A DNA stretch of 35,462 nucleotides, from assembly GCA_038236965.1 (NCBI GenBank), contig JBBRZF010000012.1, forward strand, positions 1-35,462, written 5' to 3'. Source of the DNA: JBBRZF01 sp038236965 (GTDB lineage Bacteria > Acidobacteriota > Terriglobia > Terriglobales > Acidobacteriaceae). The stretch's first letter is position 1, and every line of letters begins with the position of its first letter. The notes beneath the pieces are model-generated. The model had not been told where the DNA came from, did no database searches, and saw nothing but the letters and a program-made list of their open reading frames with translations. Shown in pieces: positions 1 to 8,086 of the stretch. The translations under genes were made by a program, and so were the position numbers.

Positions 1-446
1 ATGCCGGTGATGAGGTCGACGTAGAAATCGTCGCGGTGCGCCTTGGCCAACCAGACGGGATCGCGGACTTCGACCTCGAAGTCGTCTTCGCGAAGGGCCT
101 TGAGCGCGCTGGGGATGTCTTCTGCGCAGAGAAAGAGGTCGAGGTCCTTGGTGTCGCGCCAGATGCCGGTGTGCTGTTGAAGAGCGAAAGCACCGGAGAC
201 AACATAAGGAATCTGATTTCGATTCATGAGCTCGATAACTTCTGTGAACAGCCGTCGCTGCTCCGGCGGAAAGTTCGGCGCAGAAGAGGAACTCACGGGA
301 AGCGGTTTGTCGAGATGAATTGGCGGCACCAGACGTTGGATGTGAGGGTGGGCGCTTGGAGTTGTTGCAACGACAACCTTAGTTGCCGGTACTCCGGTGA
401 CGTGGTGGTGCTCGGCGGCGGCAGTCGCCAGATGCAGAAGATGCAT
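1..446 (-). CDS. Nucleotidyltransferase-fold protein (3' end beyond the window)
   Basis: Reading the minus strand from an ATG at 446-444 gives an uninterrupted frame to the window edge. After about 60 low-complexity residues comes a typical nucleotidyltransferase-fold core: a segment reading YVVSGAFALQQHTGIW, then KDLDLFL with the acidic D-x-D pair, and later a region ending DDFYVDLITG. This resembles the MNT/aminoglycoside-adenylyltransferase-like family of small nucleotidyltransferases found scattered in soil bacteria; substrate unknown. The gene diverges from the LigD-like gene with about 21 bp between start codons. The start is uncertain: no clear ribosome binding site precedes ATG 446, and an internal GTG could be used. 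The C-terminus is missing because the window begins inside the gene. The competing plus-strand frame over this region has no family resemblance until residue 145 and is best read as its shadow. Confidence 0.7.
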   Translation of the reverse strand, partial: MHLLHLATAAAEHHHVTGVPATKVVVATTPSAHPHIQRLVPPIHLDKPLPVSSSSAPNFPPEQRRLFTEVIELMNRNQIPYVVSGAFALQQHTGIWRDTKDLDLFLCAEDIPSALKALREDDFEVEVRDPVWLAKAHRDDFYVDLITG

Positions 447-453
447 CGAAAAA

Positions 454-470
454 GGTGGAGGCAAGCCTTG
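454..470 (+). promoter_or_regulatory. Ribosome binding site and TTG start of the LigD-like gene
   Basis: GGTGGAGG at 454-461, a six-base spacer and TTG at 468-470. This Shine-Dalgarno match decides the start in favour of TTG, over the long upstream extension and over ATG 486. Confidence 0.6.
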
Positions 471-1457
471 GCCGCAAAAGAGACGATGGTCGATGTGGAA
501 GGCAAGCAGCTGAAACTTTCCAACCTGGATAAAGTGTTGTATCCGGAGACGGGCTTCACGAAGGGTCAGTTGATCGACTACTACGTGCGCATCGCGCCGG
601 CACTGCTGCCGCATCTGCAAGGACGTCCGCTGACGTTGAAGCGCTATCCGAATGGCGTGAACGGGATGTTCTTCTATGAGAAGAATTGTCCTAAGCACCG
701 GCCACCGTGGGTGCAGACGGTCCCCATCTGGAGCGAAGGAAACAACAAGTGGATGGAATATTGCCTGGCGCAGGACCTGCCGACGCTGGTGTGGGCAGGG
801 AACCTGGCGGACATCGAGCTACATACCTCGCTGTCGATTGGAAAAGAACCGATGAAGCCTACGTTCATCGTCTTCGACCTGGACCCGGGCGAGCCGGCAA
901 ATATCGTGCAGTGCTGCGAAGTGGGTCTGATGGTGAAGGAAGTGTTCGCGAAGGAGGGACTGGAGGCGTTCGCTAAAACATCGGGCTCGAAGGGGTTGCA
1001 GGTGTACGTCCCGCTGAATACGGCTGTTACCTACGACGAGACGAAGCCGTTTGCACATGAACTGGCGCGAATGCTGGAACGTGAGCATCCGGAGCTGATC
1101 GTGAGCGACATGAAGAAGGCGCTGCGCGTGGGCAAGGTGCTGGTGGATTGGAGCCAGAACGATGACCACAAGACGACCGTGAATGTTTATTCGCTGCGTG
1201 CAAAGGCGCGTCCCACGGTTTCCACTCCGGTAAGTTGGGAAGAGGTGGAGCAGTGCTGGAAGAAGAAAGATGCGAATCTGCTTGTGTTCACTTCTGACCA
1301 GGTGCTGGCACGGGTGGAGAAGATGGGGGACTTGTTTGCTCCCGTGCTAAAGCTGAAACAGAAGCTGCCGGGAGTGGCCCCTACGGCGCGAAGCAAGGGA
1401 AGGAAAGCGTCCCGCGTGGAAGGCACGAATAGCCGGAAGAAAACGAAGACCGGATAA
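468..1457 (+). CDS. ligD: LigD-type DNA primase/polymerase (stand-alone Pol domain)
   Basis: A 329-residue archaeo-eukaryotic-primase-fold polymerase of the LigD family, which fills gaps and adds nucleotides in Ku-dependent end joining. Visible motifs: the N-terminal LSNLDKVLYPETGFTKGQL block, IELHTS with His near 119, the metal-binding FDLDPG (Asp 137 and 139), SGSKGLQ near 172, and the third acidic residue in VDWSQND (Asp 227). Start choice: the frame is open from position 36, but GGTGGAGG at 454-461 is followed six bases later by TTG at 468, giving MAAKETMVDVEG, the usual start of this family. ATG 486 is the alternative. No ligase or phosphoesterase domain and no ku gene are present in the window. 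The Lys/Arg-rich tail after residue 300 may bind DNA. Confidence 0.88.
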   Translation: MAAKETMVDVEGKQLKLSNLDKVLYPETGFTKGQLIDYYVRIAPALLPHLQGRPLTLKRYPNGVNGMFFYEKNCPKHRPPWVQTVPIWSEGNNKWMEYCLAQDLPTLVWAGNLADIELHTSLSIGKEPMKPTFIVFDLDPGEPANIVQCCEVGLMVKEVFAKEGLEAFAKTSGSKGLQVYVPLNTAVTYDETKPFAHELARMLEREHPELIVSDMKKALRVGKVLVDWSQNDDHKTTVNVYSLRAKARPTVSTPVSWEEVEQCWKKKDANLLVFTSDQVLARVEKMGDLFAPVLKLKQKLPGVAPTARSKGRKASRVEGTNSRKKTKTG

Positions 1458-1513
1458 GTGAGCAGCTTGCGATTGCAGACAGCCCTTCGCTGCTGGTTGG
1501 AATCTTTGAAAGT

Positions 1514-2257
1514 GTGACGCGGCTATTTGCGGGAACGTCGGGCTGGGCTTATAAGGCTTGGCAGCCGGGTTTCTATCCAGAGAAGCTGCCGCAAAAACAA
1601 TTCCTTCGCTACTACGCAAATCATCTGACGGCCGTCGAAGTGAACTATACCTTCCGGCGTCTGCTCACGGAAAAGACGATCGACAACTGGCTGGCGGAGA
1701 CTCCGGAATCGTTCCGCTTTGTGCTGAAGGCACACCAGGCGATCACTCATTTCCGCAAGCTGAAGAACTGCGAAGACGTAGTGCAGAAGTTCTTGTCCGC
1801 GATAAGGCCGCTGTCGTCGGCGGGGAGGCTGGGGCCTGTGCTGTTCCAACTGCCTCCGCAGATGAAGTCCGCACCGGATGTGCTGGATGCGTTCCTGGCG
1901 ATGTTGCCGCGTTCGCTGCAACCGGCCTTCGAGTTTCGGGATAAGAGCTGGTTCGCGGAAGAGACGTGGCACGTGCTGCGTTCGCACGGAGCGGCGTTGT
2001 GCGTCGCGGAGAATGAAGAACTGGAGACGCCGGATGTGAAGACGACGGATGTTCGTTACTACCGTTTCCGCAAGCCGCAGTATTCGAAGAAAGAACGGAA
2101 ACTACTGGCGGAAAAAATGGGAAGAGAAGTGGCAACGGGCGAGACGGTGTACGCGTTCTTCAAGCACGAGGAGAGCCCGGAGAGTCCTCTATGGGCGGGT
2201 GAGTTGCTGGGCGCGGTGACGCCGAGGTTAGCGAAAGACGATCTCCTTCGCACCTAG
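1514..2257 (+). CDS. DUF72 family protein
   Basis: A 247-residue protein with the DUF72 (YecE-like) TIM-barrel signature: N-terminal RLFAGTSGWAYKAWQPGFYP, then VEVNYTFRR, FVLKAHQAITH, LGPVLFQLPPQ, FEFRDKSWF and a C-terminal RYYRFRKPQYS block. Full length for the family. The biochemical role is unknown; members are often found near DNA-repair genes, and here it follows the LigD-like gene by 56 bp on the same strand, which may be cotranscription. The start is GTG 1514; the purine-rich GAAAGT just upstream is a weak ribosome binding site. Confidence 0.85.
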   Translation: MTRLFAGTSGWAYKAWQPGFYPEKLPQKQFLRYYANHLTAVEVNYTFRRLLTEKTIDNWLAETPESFRFVLKAHQAITHFRKLKNCEDVVQKFLSAIRPLSSAGRLGPVLFQLPPQMKSAPDVLDAFLAMLPRSLQPAFEFRDKSWFAEETWHVLRSHGAALCVAENEELETPDVKTTDVRYYRFRKPQYSKKERKLLAEKMGREVATGETVYAFFKHEESPESPLWAGELLGAVTPRLAKDDLLRT

Positions 2258-2279
2258 AACCTTTCTGGTTATTCCCTCA

Positions 2280-3248
2280 GTGTCCGATAACTCGCATACT
2301 GCTGGCGTGGCTATTGTTGCGGAAAACTCGCGGTCGCTGGCGGCATTCGTCGATTATCTGAAGGTGGAGAAGGGACTGGCTCGGCTTACGGTCGAGGCCT
2401 ATTTGCGCGACCTGGGGCAGTGGGCGGCGCTTCTCACGAAGCGCAAGCGCGCGCTGGTGGATGCCAAGCGTCAGGATGTGCGCGACTTTCTGGACGCGCT
2501 GTTTTCCGATTCGATGGACGGACGCACGGTGGCGCGCAAGCTTTCCACGCTGCGACATCTCTATAAGTATCTGCTGCTAGACCGCGTGATCACGGTCGAT
2601 CCCACGTTGAATATCGATTCTCCGAAGCAATGGAAGGTGCTGCCGAAATCGCTGGCGCGTCCCGAGGTCGAGGCCATGCTGGAGTCTCCGAGGGCAGCGC
2701 GCGATTCGAACGAGGCGCGCGCGATCGCATTGCGCGATAAAGCCATGCTGGAGATGTTGTATGCAGCGGCGTTGCGCGTGACGGAATTGGTGAACGTGAA
2801 GTTGGAGGATTTGAAGCTGGAACAGGGATTCGTGCTGGTGCGCGGCAAGGGAGACAAAGAACGCATCGTGCCGCTGGGGCGGGCCTCGATGGAGGCCATC
2901 ACCGAATTTCTGCGCGACGGAAGGCCGGTGCTGTTGAGGAAGAAAAGTTCGGCGCTGATATTCGTCGGGCGCGGCGGGAAGAAATTGTCTCGGCAGCGAG
3001 TGTGGCAGATGGTGAATGCGAGCGCGGGTGTGGGACAGCATGCGTCTCCGCACATGCTGCGGCATTCGGCGGCGACGCACATGGTGGAGAACGGCGCAGA
3101 CCTGCGCACGGTGCAGACGATTTTGGGGCACGCTGATATTTCTACGACACAGATTTACACGCATCTCGCGTTGGACAGATTGAAGACGGTGTACAGGGAC
3201 CATCATCCGAGGGCGCGTGTGCGGAAGACGCTGGGAGAAGCGGAATGA
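2280..3248 (+). CDS. xerD: Tyrosine recombinase, XerC/XerD family (first of a tandem pair)
   Basis: A 322-residue site-specific recombinase with an N-terminal SAM-like core-binding domain (about residues 15-105) and a C-terminal catalytic domain. The catalytic set is complete: Arg166 in ALRVTEL, Lys190 in RGKGDKER, His258 and Arg261 in HMLRH, His284 in LGHADISTT and nucleophile Tyr293 in QIYTHL. XerC/D resolves chromosome dimers at dif; no dif-like site is seen nearby, so mobile-element integration cannot be excluded, though the host-gene context favours the housekeeping role. The start is GTG 2280. The stop codon overlaps the next recombinase gene by four bases, so the two are translationally coupled. 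The choice between XerC and XerD is tentative. Confidence 0.82.
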   Translation: MSDNSHTAGVAIVAENSRSLAAFVDYLKVEKGLARLTVEAYLRDLGQWAALLTKRKRALVDAKRQDVRDFLDALFSDSMDGRTVARKLSTLRHLYKYLLLDRVITVDPTLNIDSPKQWKVLPKSLARPEVEAMLESPRAARDSNEARAIALRDKAMLEMLYAAALRVTELVNVKLEDLKLEQGFVLVRGKGDKERIVPLGRASMEAITEFLRDGRPVLLRKKSSALIFVGRGGKKLSRQRVWQMVNASAGVGQHASPHMLRHSAATHMVENGADLRTVQTILGHADISTTQIYTHLALDRLKTVYRDHHPRARVRKTLGEAE

Positions 3249-4189
3249 GCGAGCGCGGTTCGTCCGTCAAGAAATCCAAAACCAGGAAACCGAGCAGCCA
3301 GGTGGAGAAGGGCATTGCGCATTTTCTTCGTGCGCTGGTCGAGAAGAACTCGTCGGTGCATACCATCAAGGCTTATCGCACGGACCTGGAACAGTTCGTC
3401 GAATTCCAAGGGCCGGGAGCGAAGTGGCGCGACATCGATCATGTGCGGGTGCGAAGTTTTCTGTCGTATCTGTACGAACGCGGATTGAGCAAGACTTCGG
3501 TTGCGCGCTCGCTGGCGGCATTGCGTTCGCTGTACAAGTGGCTGGGCAGGGAGGGCATGGTTGACCAGAATCCGGCGAAGCTGGTGGCTACGCCGAGGCT
3601 GCCGAAGAAATTGCCGCGCGTGCCGACCATCGAAGAAATGAACCAGGTGCTGGATGGCGGCATGGGAGAAACGGCGGCGTTCCCGGAACGCGATCTGGTG
3701 ATCTTCGAATTGCTCTATGGCTGTGGGATTCGTAACTCGGAGCTGATCGGCATCAACCTGGACAATATTTATTGGAGTAACGAAGCCATCCTGGTGCGCG
3801 GCAAAGGGAAGAAGGAGCGCTTCGTGCCGTTCGGCGATTCGGCGGCGATGGCGATGCGCGCGTATTTGCCGGTGCGGGAAAAACGTTTGGGGGAAAGGAA
3901 GAAATCGATTCCCGCGCTGTTCATCAGCATGAGAGGTACAAGGCTGACGACGCGCAGCGTGGGAAGAATCGTGAAAGCAATCGCTGTGTCGAAGGGATTG
4001 CCGCCCGACGTGCATCCGCATACGTTGCGTCATGCCTTCGGCACGCACATGCTGGAAGAAGGCGCGGATTTGCGGTCGATACAAGAGATGCTCGGCCACG
4101 AGCGGCTATCGACGACGCAGAGGTATACGCAGCTCTCGATGAAGAAGGTACTGGAGGTTTACGACGAAACGCATCCAAGAGCGAAGTAG
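3245..4189 (+). CDS. xerC: Tyrosine recombinase, XerC/XerD family (second of a tandem pair)
   Basis: A 314-residue tyrosine recombinase starting at ATG 3245 in an ATGA overlap with the previous gene. Core-binding domain about residues 20-105; catalytic residues Arg163 (CGIRNSEL), Lys187 (VRGKGKKER), His259 and Arg262 (HTLRH), His285 (LGHERLSTT) and Tyr294 (QRYTQL). The adjacent, coupled arrangement fits a XerC-XerD heterotetramer encoded as one operon. The N-terminal 15 residues are Ser/Lys-rich and probably disordered. Which of the pair is XerC is a guess. Confidence 0.82.
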   Translation: MSERGSSVKKSKTRKPSSQVEKGIAHFLRALVEKNSSVHTIKAYRTDLEQFVEFQGPGAKWRDIDHVRVRSFLSYLYERGLSKTSVARSLAALRSLYKWLGREGMVDQNPAKLVATPRLPKKLPRVPTIEEMNQVLDGGMGETAAFPERDLVIFELLYGCGIRNSELIGINLDNIYWSNEAILVRGKGKKERFVPFGDSAAMAMRAYLPVREKRLGERKKSIPALFISMRGTRLTTRSVGRIVKAIAVSKGLPPDVHPHTLRHAFGTHMLEEGADLRSIQEMLGHERLSTTQRYTQLSMKKVLEVYDETHPRAK

Positions 4190-4404
4190 GAAGAGCAACC
4201 GGAGATGACTTTTCGGTGGTGGAGTTCTGAGAGGGTGGAGAATTCTTGCCACGGATTTACACGGATGAACGCGGATAAGAACAACAGCAAAACAACATCA
4301 AAAGCTAGGGCGACAGAGGGAGCGGTGGTGGGGGGAGTGGAGTTCTGAGAGAAAGTTACAGAACCCCTACCAACTCGTTCTTGCGTGATCAAAACAAAAC
4401 TAAA
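4190..4404. repeat. Intergenic repeat region with 15-bp direct repeats and a dispersed repeat
   Basis: No gene is visible here. GTGGAGTTCTGAGAG occurs at 4219-4233 and again at 4337-4351, so the two copies bracket about 100 bp. Between them, 4247-4282 carries a sequence built around CCACGGATTTACACGGATGA, which I recognise as a fragment recurring in many environmental bacterial genomes. The bracket could mark an inserted short element or a local duplication. Confidence 0.5.
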
Positions 4405-5328
4405 CTAAACCTCTACTAATTCCTTTTTGTCTTTTGTTGCGCCGGCTTCGTGCATGGATTCCCACATGGTGACTACGCGATTTCTTAATTCCGAGGTGAG
4501 TCGGTCATAGGACTGCTCGGGTGAATCGTTTGGGTCGGGGTAGATGGGTTTGCCGATTCGAATCTCCAAGGGAGCGAAGCCTTGGAACTTCTTGGCGCGA
4601 GGCCATGCTTCGAAAAATCCCTCTTGCGCGATGGGCACGATGGGCACGTTGAGATGGTGGGCGAGAATGGCAGCGCCTTTCTTGAATGTCTTGGGCGTTC
4701 CGTCGATGCTGCGCTCGCCTTCGGGATAGAGCATGAGCACTCGTCCGATGCCGAGGCCGAAGGCTCCGGCGCGCATGGCGGGGACGAGGTTAGCGTCGGG
4801 ATCGACGGGGATGAGGCGAATGGATTTTGCGAGGCGACGGAGGATTCCTTCGCCGAATATCTCGCTGGTGCCTACGAAGAACAAATCGCGGAAGACGTAC
4901 CAGGGCAGCGTGGCGGCGAGGATGGGCGCGTCGAGGAAGCTCTGGTGGTTGGGCGAGAGAATGAACGGCGTCTTCTTCGGCAGATTCTCGAGGCCAGAAA
5001 CTTTCAGTTTGAAACGGAAACGCGAGAAGAGAAAGAGCAGGCGTCCGGCGGTGAACCAGAAGGCGGCGGCGCCGACGCGATTCTTTCTGAGGGCGAGCAC
5101 TTCGGGATTCGTTTCTTCTCCGTGAAGAATGGTATCCCATCCGCCTTCGCCGCCGGCAGTGGTACCGATGTGTTCGCGCACGAGGTCGATGAGTTCACGG
5201 ACGGTGTACACCTCTGAGGCGGCGGAATCTGCGACATCGGAGCCGAGAACATGCTCGAGTGAGACGAGGAGTTCGACGCGCTCCATGGAGTCGAGGCCGA
5301 GGTCGAGTTCGAGATTGTCGCGCGGGTG
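4405..5328 (-). pseudogene. plsC: Acyl carrier remnant plus 1-acylglycerol-3-phosphate acyltransferase, 3' part of an interrupted fusion gene
   Basis: The reading frame continues directly, in phase, after the TAG that ends the acyl-CoA synthetase. It first reads HPRDNLELDLGLDSMERVEL, the phosphopantetheine-attachment region of an acyl carrier protein (Ser of DSM), then a PlsC-type acyltransferase that transfers an acyl group to lysophosphatidate. Numbering from the first ATG (5286), the acyltransferase motifs are NHQSFLD (His114, Asp119), VGTSEIF and LYPEGERS (around 187-193). That ATG lies just after the carrier serine and has no ribosome binding site, so independent initiation would destroy the carrier and is poorly supported. 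The original product was probably one synthetase-carrier-acyltransferase polypeptide. Whether the TAG is a mutation, a read-through site or a sequence error cannot be told here. The acyltransferase domain itself looks intact (ATG frame 4405-5286, 293 residues). Confidence 0.72.
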
Positions 5329-5331
5329 CTA
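5329..5331 (-). other. In-frame TAG inside an acyl carrier domain
   Basis: A single TAG (CTA on the plus strand) separates the synthetase ending AASKVPKPE from HPRDNLELDLGLDS in the same frame. Carrier helix I (around ARALDTIRAAS) lies before the stop, and the attachment serine and helix II lie after it, so the stop cuts one domain in two. Confidence 0.75.
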
Positions 5332-7185
5332 CTCAGGCTTGGGCACTTTGCTGGCGGCACGAATGGTGTCGAGCGCGCGCGCGACCGCGGGAATCTGCAT
5401 CCATTCGCGGTCCTCGTCGGTGAGCGGACGAGCGAGATTGGCCTCTTCGTGAGGCTTGTCCTGCAGCTCTTTCACCATCTTCTCGATGGTGAAGCGTTTG
5501 AGCTTTCGCGTGGTGGTGCGAGGCAAGTCTTCCTGCCAGATGTCGTAGCTGAGGATTCGTTTCGTCGGCGCGAGTTGCGCGGAGATTCCCTCGATATCGA
5601 AGCGAATGATCTCGCGGGTGTTGACGATCTTCTTCTGTCGCAGCAACTCGAAGTTGGGAACGATGACGCCATGCAGTCGCTCGGAGAATGGCTCGCCGGG
5701 TTTGCTGACCAGACCCATGACGCAAATCTCTTTTATCCACGGAGATTTGAGGTAGTAGCTTTCGACCTCTTCCGGATAGACGTTTTTTCCGGAGCTGAGG
5801 ACGATGACTTCCTTGGCGCGTCCGGTAATGAAGTAGTGTCCGCGCTCATCGACGTAGGCGAGATCGCCGGAGTGGAGCCATCCGTCGCGAAGGATTTCTG
5901 CCGTCGCGTCGGGACGGTTATAGTAGCCCTTCATCACGATGGTTCCGCGAATGCATACCTCGCCGACCATGTGACCGGAGCCGTCGTCGGCTAGTTTGGG
6001 CTCGTGAATCTTGCCTTCCTGTCCGGGAAGCGGGCGACCGATAGATCCCATCACGTTGTCGCTGGGCGGAGTTCCAAATGCGCCACCGGAGGTTTCCGTC
6101 AGTCCGTAAGCCTGCAGGACGGTAAAGCCAAGCGAATGGAAATCGTTGCCGATGGAGGGATCGAAGCGCGAGCCTCCGGTCACGAAGTAGCGCATCTTGG
6201 GGCCAAGCATCTTGTGCGCCTGGTGGAAGAATATCTTTCCGAAGTTGAGTCCGACGCGTCGCGAGGCGCGGGTGAGCGCCATCATGATCTTGAATGCGCG
6301 GAAGGCCCAGGGGCCGCGGTCCTTTACCTTGGTGAAGATGCGTTCGTGAATGAGATAGAAGAATTGCGGTACGCAGCAGAAGAGGGTGACGTCGCGTTCT
6401 TGAAGTGCGCGCAGCAGTTCGGTGGTGTTGAGCGAATCGAGAAATACGACGCGGGCTCCGGCGGCGAAGGGAAGCATGATGTTCGCCATCTGCGAGAGCG
6501 CGTGGAAGAGCGGAAGGATCCCGAGGATGGTGTCGGCAGGAGTGAAATCGATGTAGCGAAAGACGGCTTCAATCTCTCCGCTGAGATTTCCGTCGGTGAG
6601 CATGACGCCCTTCGGGTCGCTCGTGGTGCCGGAAGTGTAGAGGATGCAGGAAACGTCGTCAGGCGTGATGGCGACGGGAGCGAAGGTTCCGGGGCCGGCG
6701 GCGACCATGTCTTCCATAGAGACGGCGTTGTCGGCGCGGACATCGAGCAGCACAAGCTGTATGCGAAGTTCGGGATGCCCGGCGGCGACCAGCGCGAGCG
6801 CTTCGGTGGTGATGGGGAGATGCTTTTCGTCGGTAAAAATGAGGGTGGCGCCGCTATCGAGCAAAAGCTTGGCGACCTGGTCGGCGTGGAAAGCCGTGTC
6901 GAGTGGAACGGCCGTGCTACCGCTGGCGACGAGTCCGAGGTAGGCGGCGACCCAGCGCAGGGAATTTGCCGCGAGGATCGCGCAGCGTTCCCCGCGCTGA
7001 TGTCCGTTCTCAAGCAGCCATTGGCCAATGCACTCGGCAAGGCGTCGCAGTTCGGCGTAGGTGTACTGCTCGATAGCGGGTGCTGGATCTTCGGCGGTCT
7101 TCTGCCGTTGAACCTCAACGGCCACGGCATCGGGCCATCGTTCTGCCGACTGGAGGAAACGGTTATAGAACATAAGTTCCAGCAT
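5332..7185 (-). CDS. AMP-forming long-chain acyl-CoA/acyl-ACP synthetase, 5' part of an interrupted fusion gene
   Basis: 618 residues of the ANL adenylating superfamily; it activates a fatty acid with ATP and loads it on CoA or, given the carrier sequence that follows, on an ACP. Core motifs: P-loop ILYTSGTTSDPKGVML (about 181-196), QAYGLTETSGG (358-368), HSGDLAYVDERGHYFITGR (438-456) and the catalytic-lysine region TTTRKLKR (557-564). The frame ends at TAG 5331-5329, after the first helix of a carrier domain, and the same frame continues into carrier and acyltransferase sequence. It would supply phospholipid synthesis or recycle fatty acids at the membrane. The start is ATG 7185 (MLELMFYNRF) or ATG 7173; neither has a strong ribosome binding site. 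Confidence 0.85.
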
Positions 7186-7351
7186 GTTACAGCAGAGTTG
7201 GGGCGTAAGTCAGCACCGTAAACGATGCACATCGAGTGGAATCTGAAGTGAAGCGAAAGGCATGCAACTCGCGATTCGAGAGCGGGACAGGGCTGGCGTT
7301 ACAGCCAGTTGGAGGGAGGCGGCATCGTAATCGCGAAGGAGCCAACTAACC

Positions 7352-7990
7352 ATGCAAACAGCACACGAATTCTTCCTACATGAATTAAGCGACATGCTCG
7401 ACGCGGAGCGCAGGATCCTCTACGGGCTTGAGCAGCAAAGCAAAGAAGGCGCAAACGAAAAGCTGCAGCAAGCCTTCCAGCAACATCACGAGCAGACGCA
7501 GGGACAGATAGTGCGCCTGGAACAATGTTTCGAGGAACTGGGAGAAGAACCGGAAGACACGGAATGCGCAGGCATCAAGGGCATTCTGGAAGAACACGAC
7601 AATATCAAGGAGGAGGACCCGTCGGACGACATTCTGGATGTGTTCAACGCCACGGCAGCAACCAAGGTGGAGCGCTACGAGATAACCGCATACGAAGCGC
7701 TGATCAACCTTGCGGACCTGATGGAGCACACCAAGGTATCGAAACTATTGAAACAGAACCTGCGCGAAGAGGAACAGACGCTGAAGAAAATCACCGCCAT
7801 CAGCGGCAAACTAGAGATAGAAGACATGGGGATGGAGGAAGAAGAGGAAGACGAAGGCGAAGAGGTAGAAGAGTTGGGAGAAGAGGATGACTCGATTGTG
7901 GCCGGCGTAGAGGAGCGCGACATCGACGATGACCGGCGCGGAAAGAAAGCGCCGACGAAATCGAAGTCGAGGGGCCGGAGGATCGCGTAA
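7352..7990 (+). CDS. DUF892 ferritin-like stress protein (YciE/YciF family) with acidic-basic tail
   Basis: 212 residues. The first ~155 match the DUF892 four-helix ferritin-like fold: TAHEFFLHELSDMLDAER at the N-terminus, repeated E-x6-H patterns (QQHHEQT, ILEEHDN) and EITAYEALINLADLMEH, which supply candidate di-iron ligands. Family members are induced by osmotic or oxidative stress; the reaction is unknown. The tail is unusual: a run of Glu/Asp (about 159-180) followed by a Lys/Arg-rich end (RRGKKAPTKSKSRGRR), probably disordered. AAGGAG about ten bases before ATG 7352 is a good ribosome binding site. A strong terminator follows. It is monocistronic and divergent from the synthetase gene. 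Confidence 0.85.
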   Translation: MQTAHEFFLHELSDMLDAERRILYGLEQQSKEGANEKLQQAFQQHHEQTQGQIVRLEQCFEELGEEPEDTECAGIKGILEEHDNIKEEDPSDDILDVFNATAATKVERYEITAYEALINLADLMEHTKVSKLLKQNLREEEQTLKKITAISGKLEIEDMGMEEEEEDEGEEVEELGEEDDSIVAGVEERDIDDDRRGKKAPTKSKSRGRRIA

Positions 7991-8008
7991 GAAAGTCGTA
8001 ATTGAGAG

Positions 8009-8040
8009 AAGCCCCGGAGCGAATAATCCGGGGCTTTTTG
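8009..8040 (+). terminator. Rho-independent terminator after the DUF892 gene
   Basis: AAGCCCCGGA (8009-8018), eight-base loop, TCCGGGGCTT (8027-8036), then a T run. Confidence 0.85.
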
Positions 8041-8086
8041 TATGCGCGGAGTCGAGCATGCCGTGTGGCACGTGCTCTCCCTGTTG

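Noticed and set aside
36..467. Plus-strand open frame upstream of the LigD-like domain
   Set aside because: The encoded residues have no resemblance to the family, the minus strand here encodes a convincing nucleotidyltransferase, and a strong ribosome binding site supports the start at 468.
2280..4189. Tandem recombinases as part of an integrative element
   Set aside because: No attachment repeats, phage or transposition genes and no tRNA target are nearby; an adjacent coupled XerC/XerD pair is the simpler reading.
5329..5331. TAG as a pyrrolysine or recoded codon
   Set aside because: Other well-supported genes here end in TAG, and no recoding stem-loop is apparent; a mutation, sequence error or ordinary read-through is simpler.
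6004..7221. 405-codon plus-strand frame opposite the acyl-CoA synthetase
   Set aside because: Antisense shadow: the minus-strand protein has all adenylation motifs, while this frame is Gly/Glu/Val-rich with no recognisable domain.
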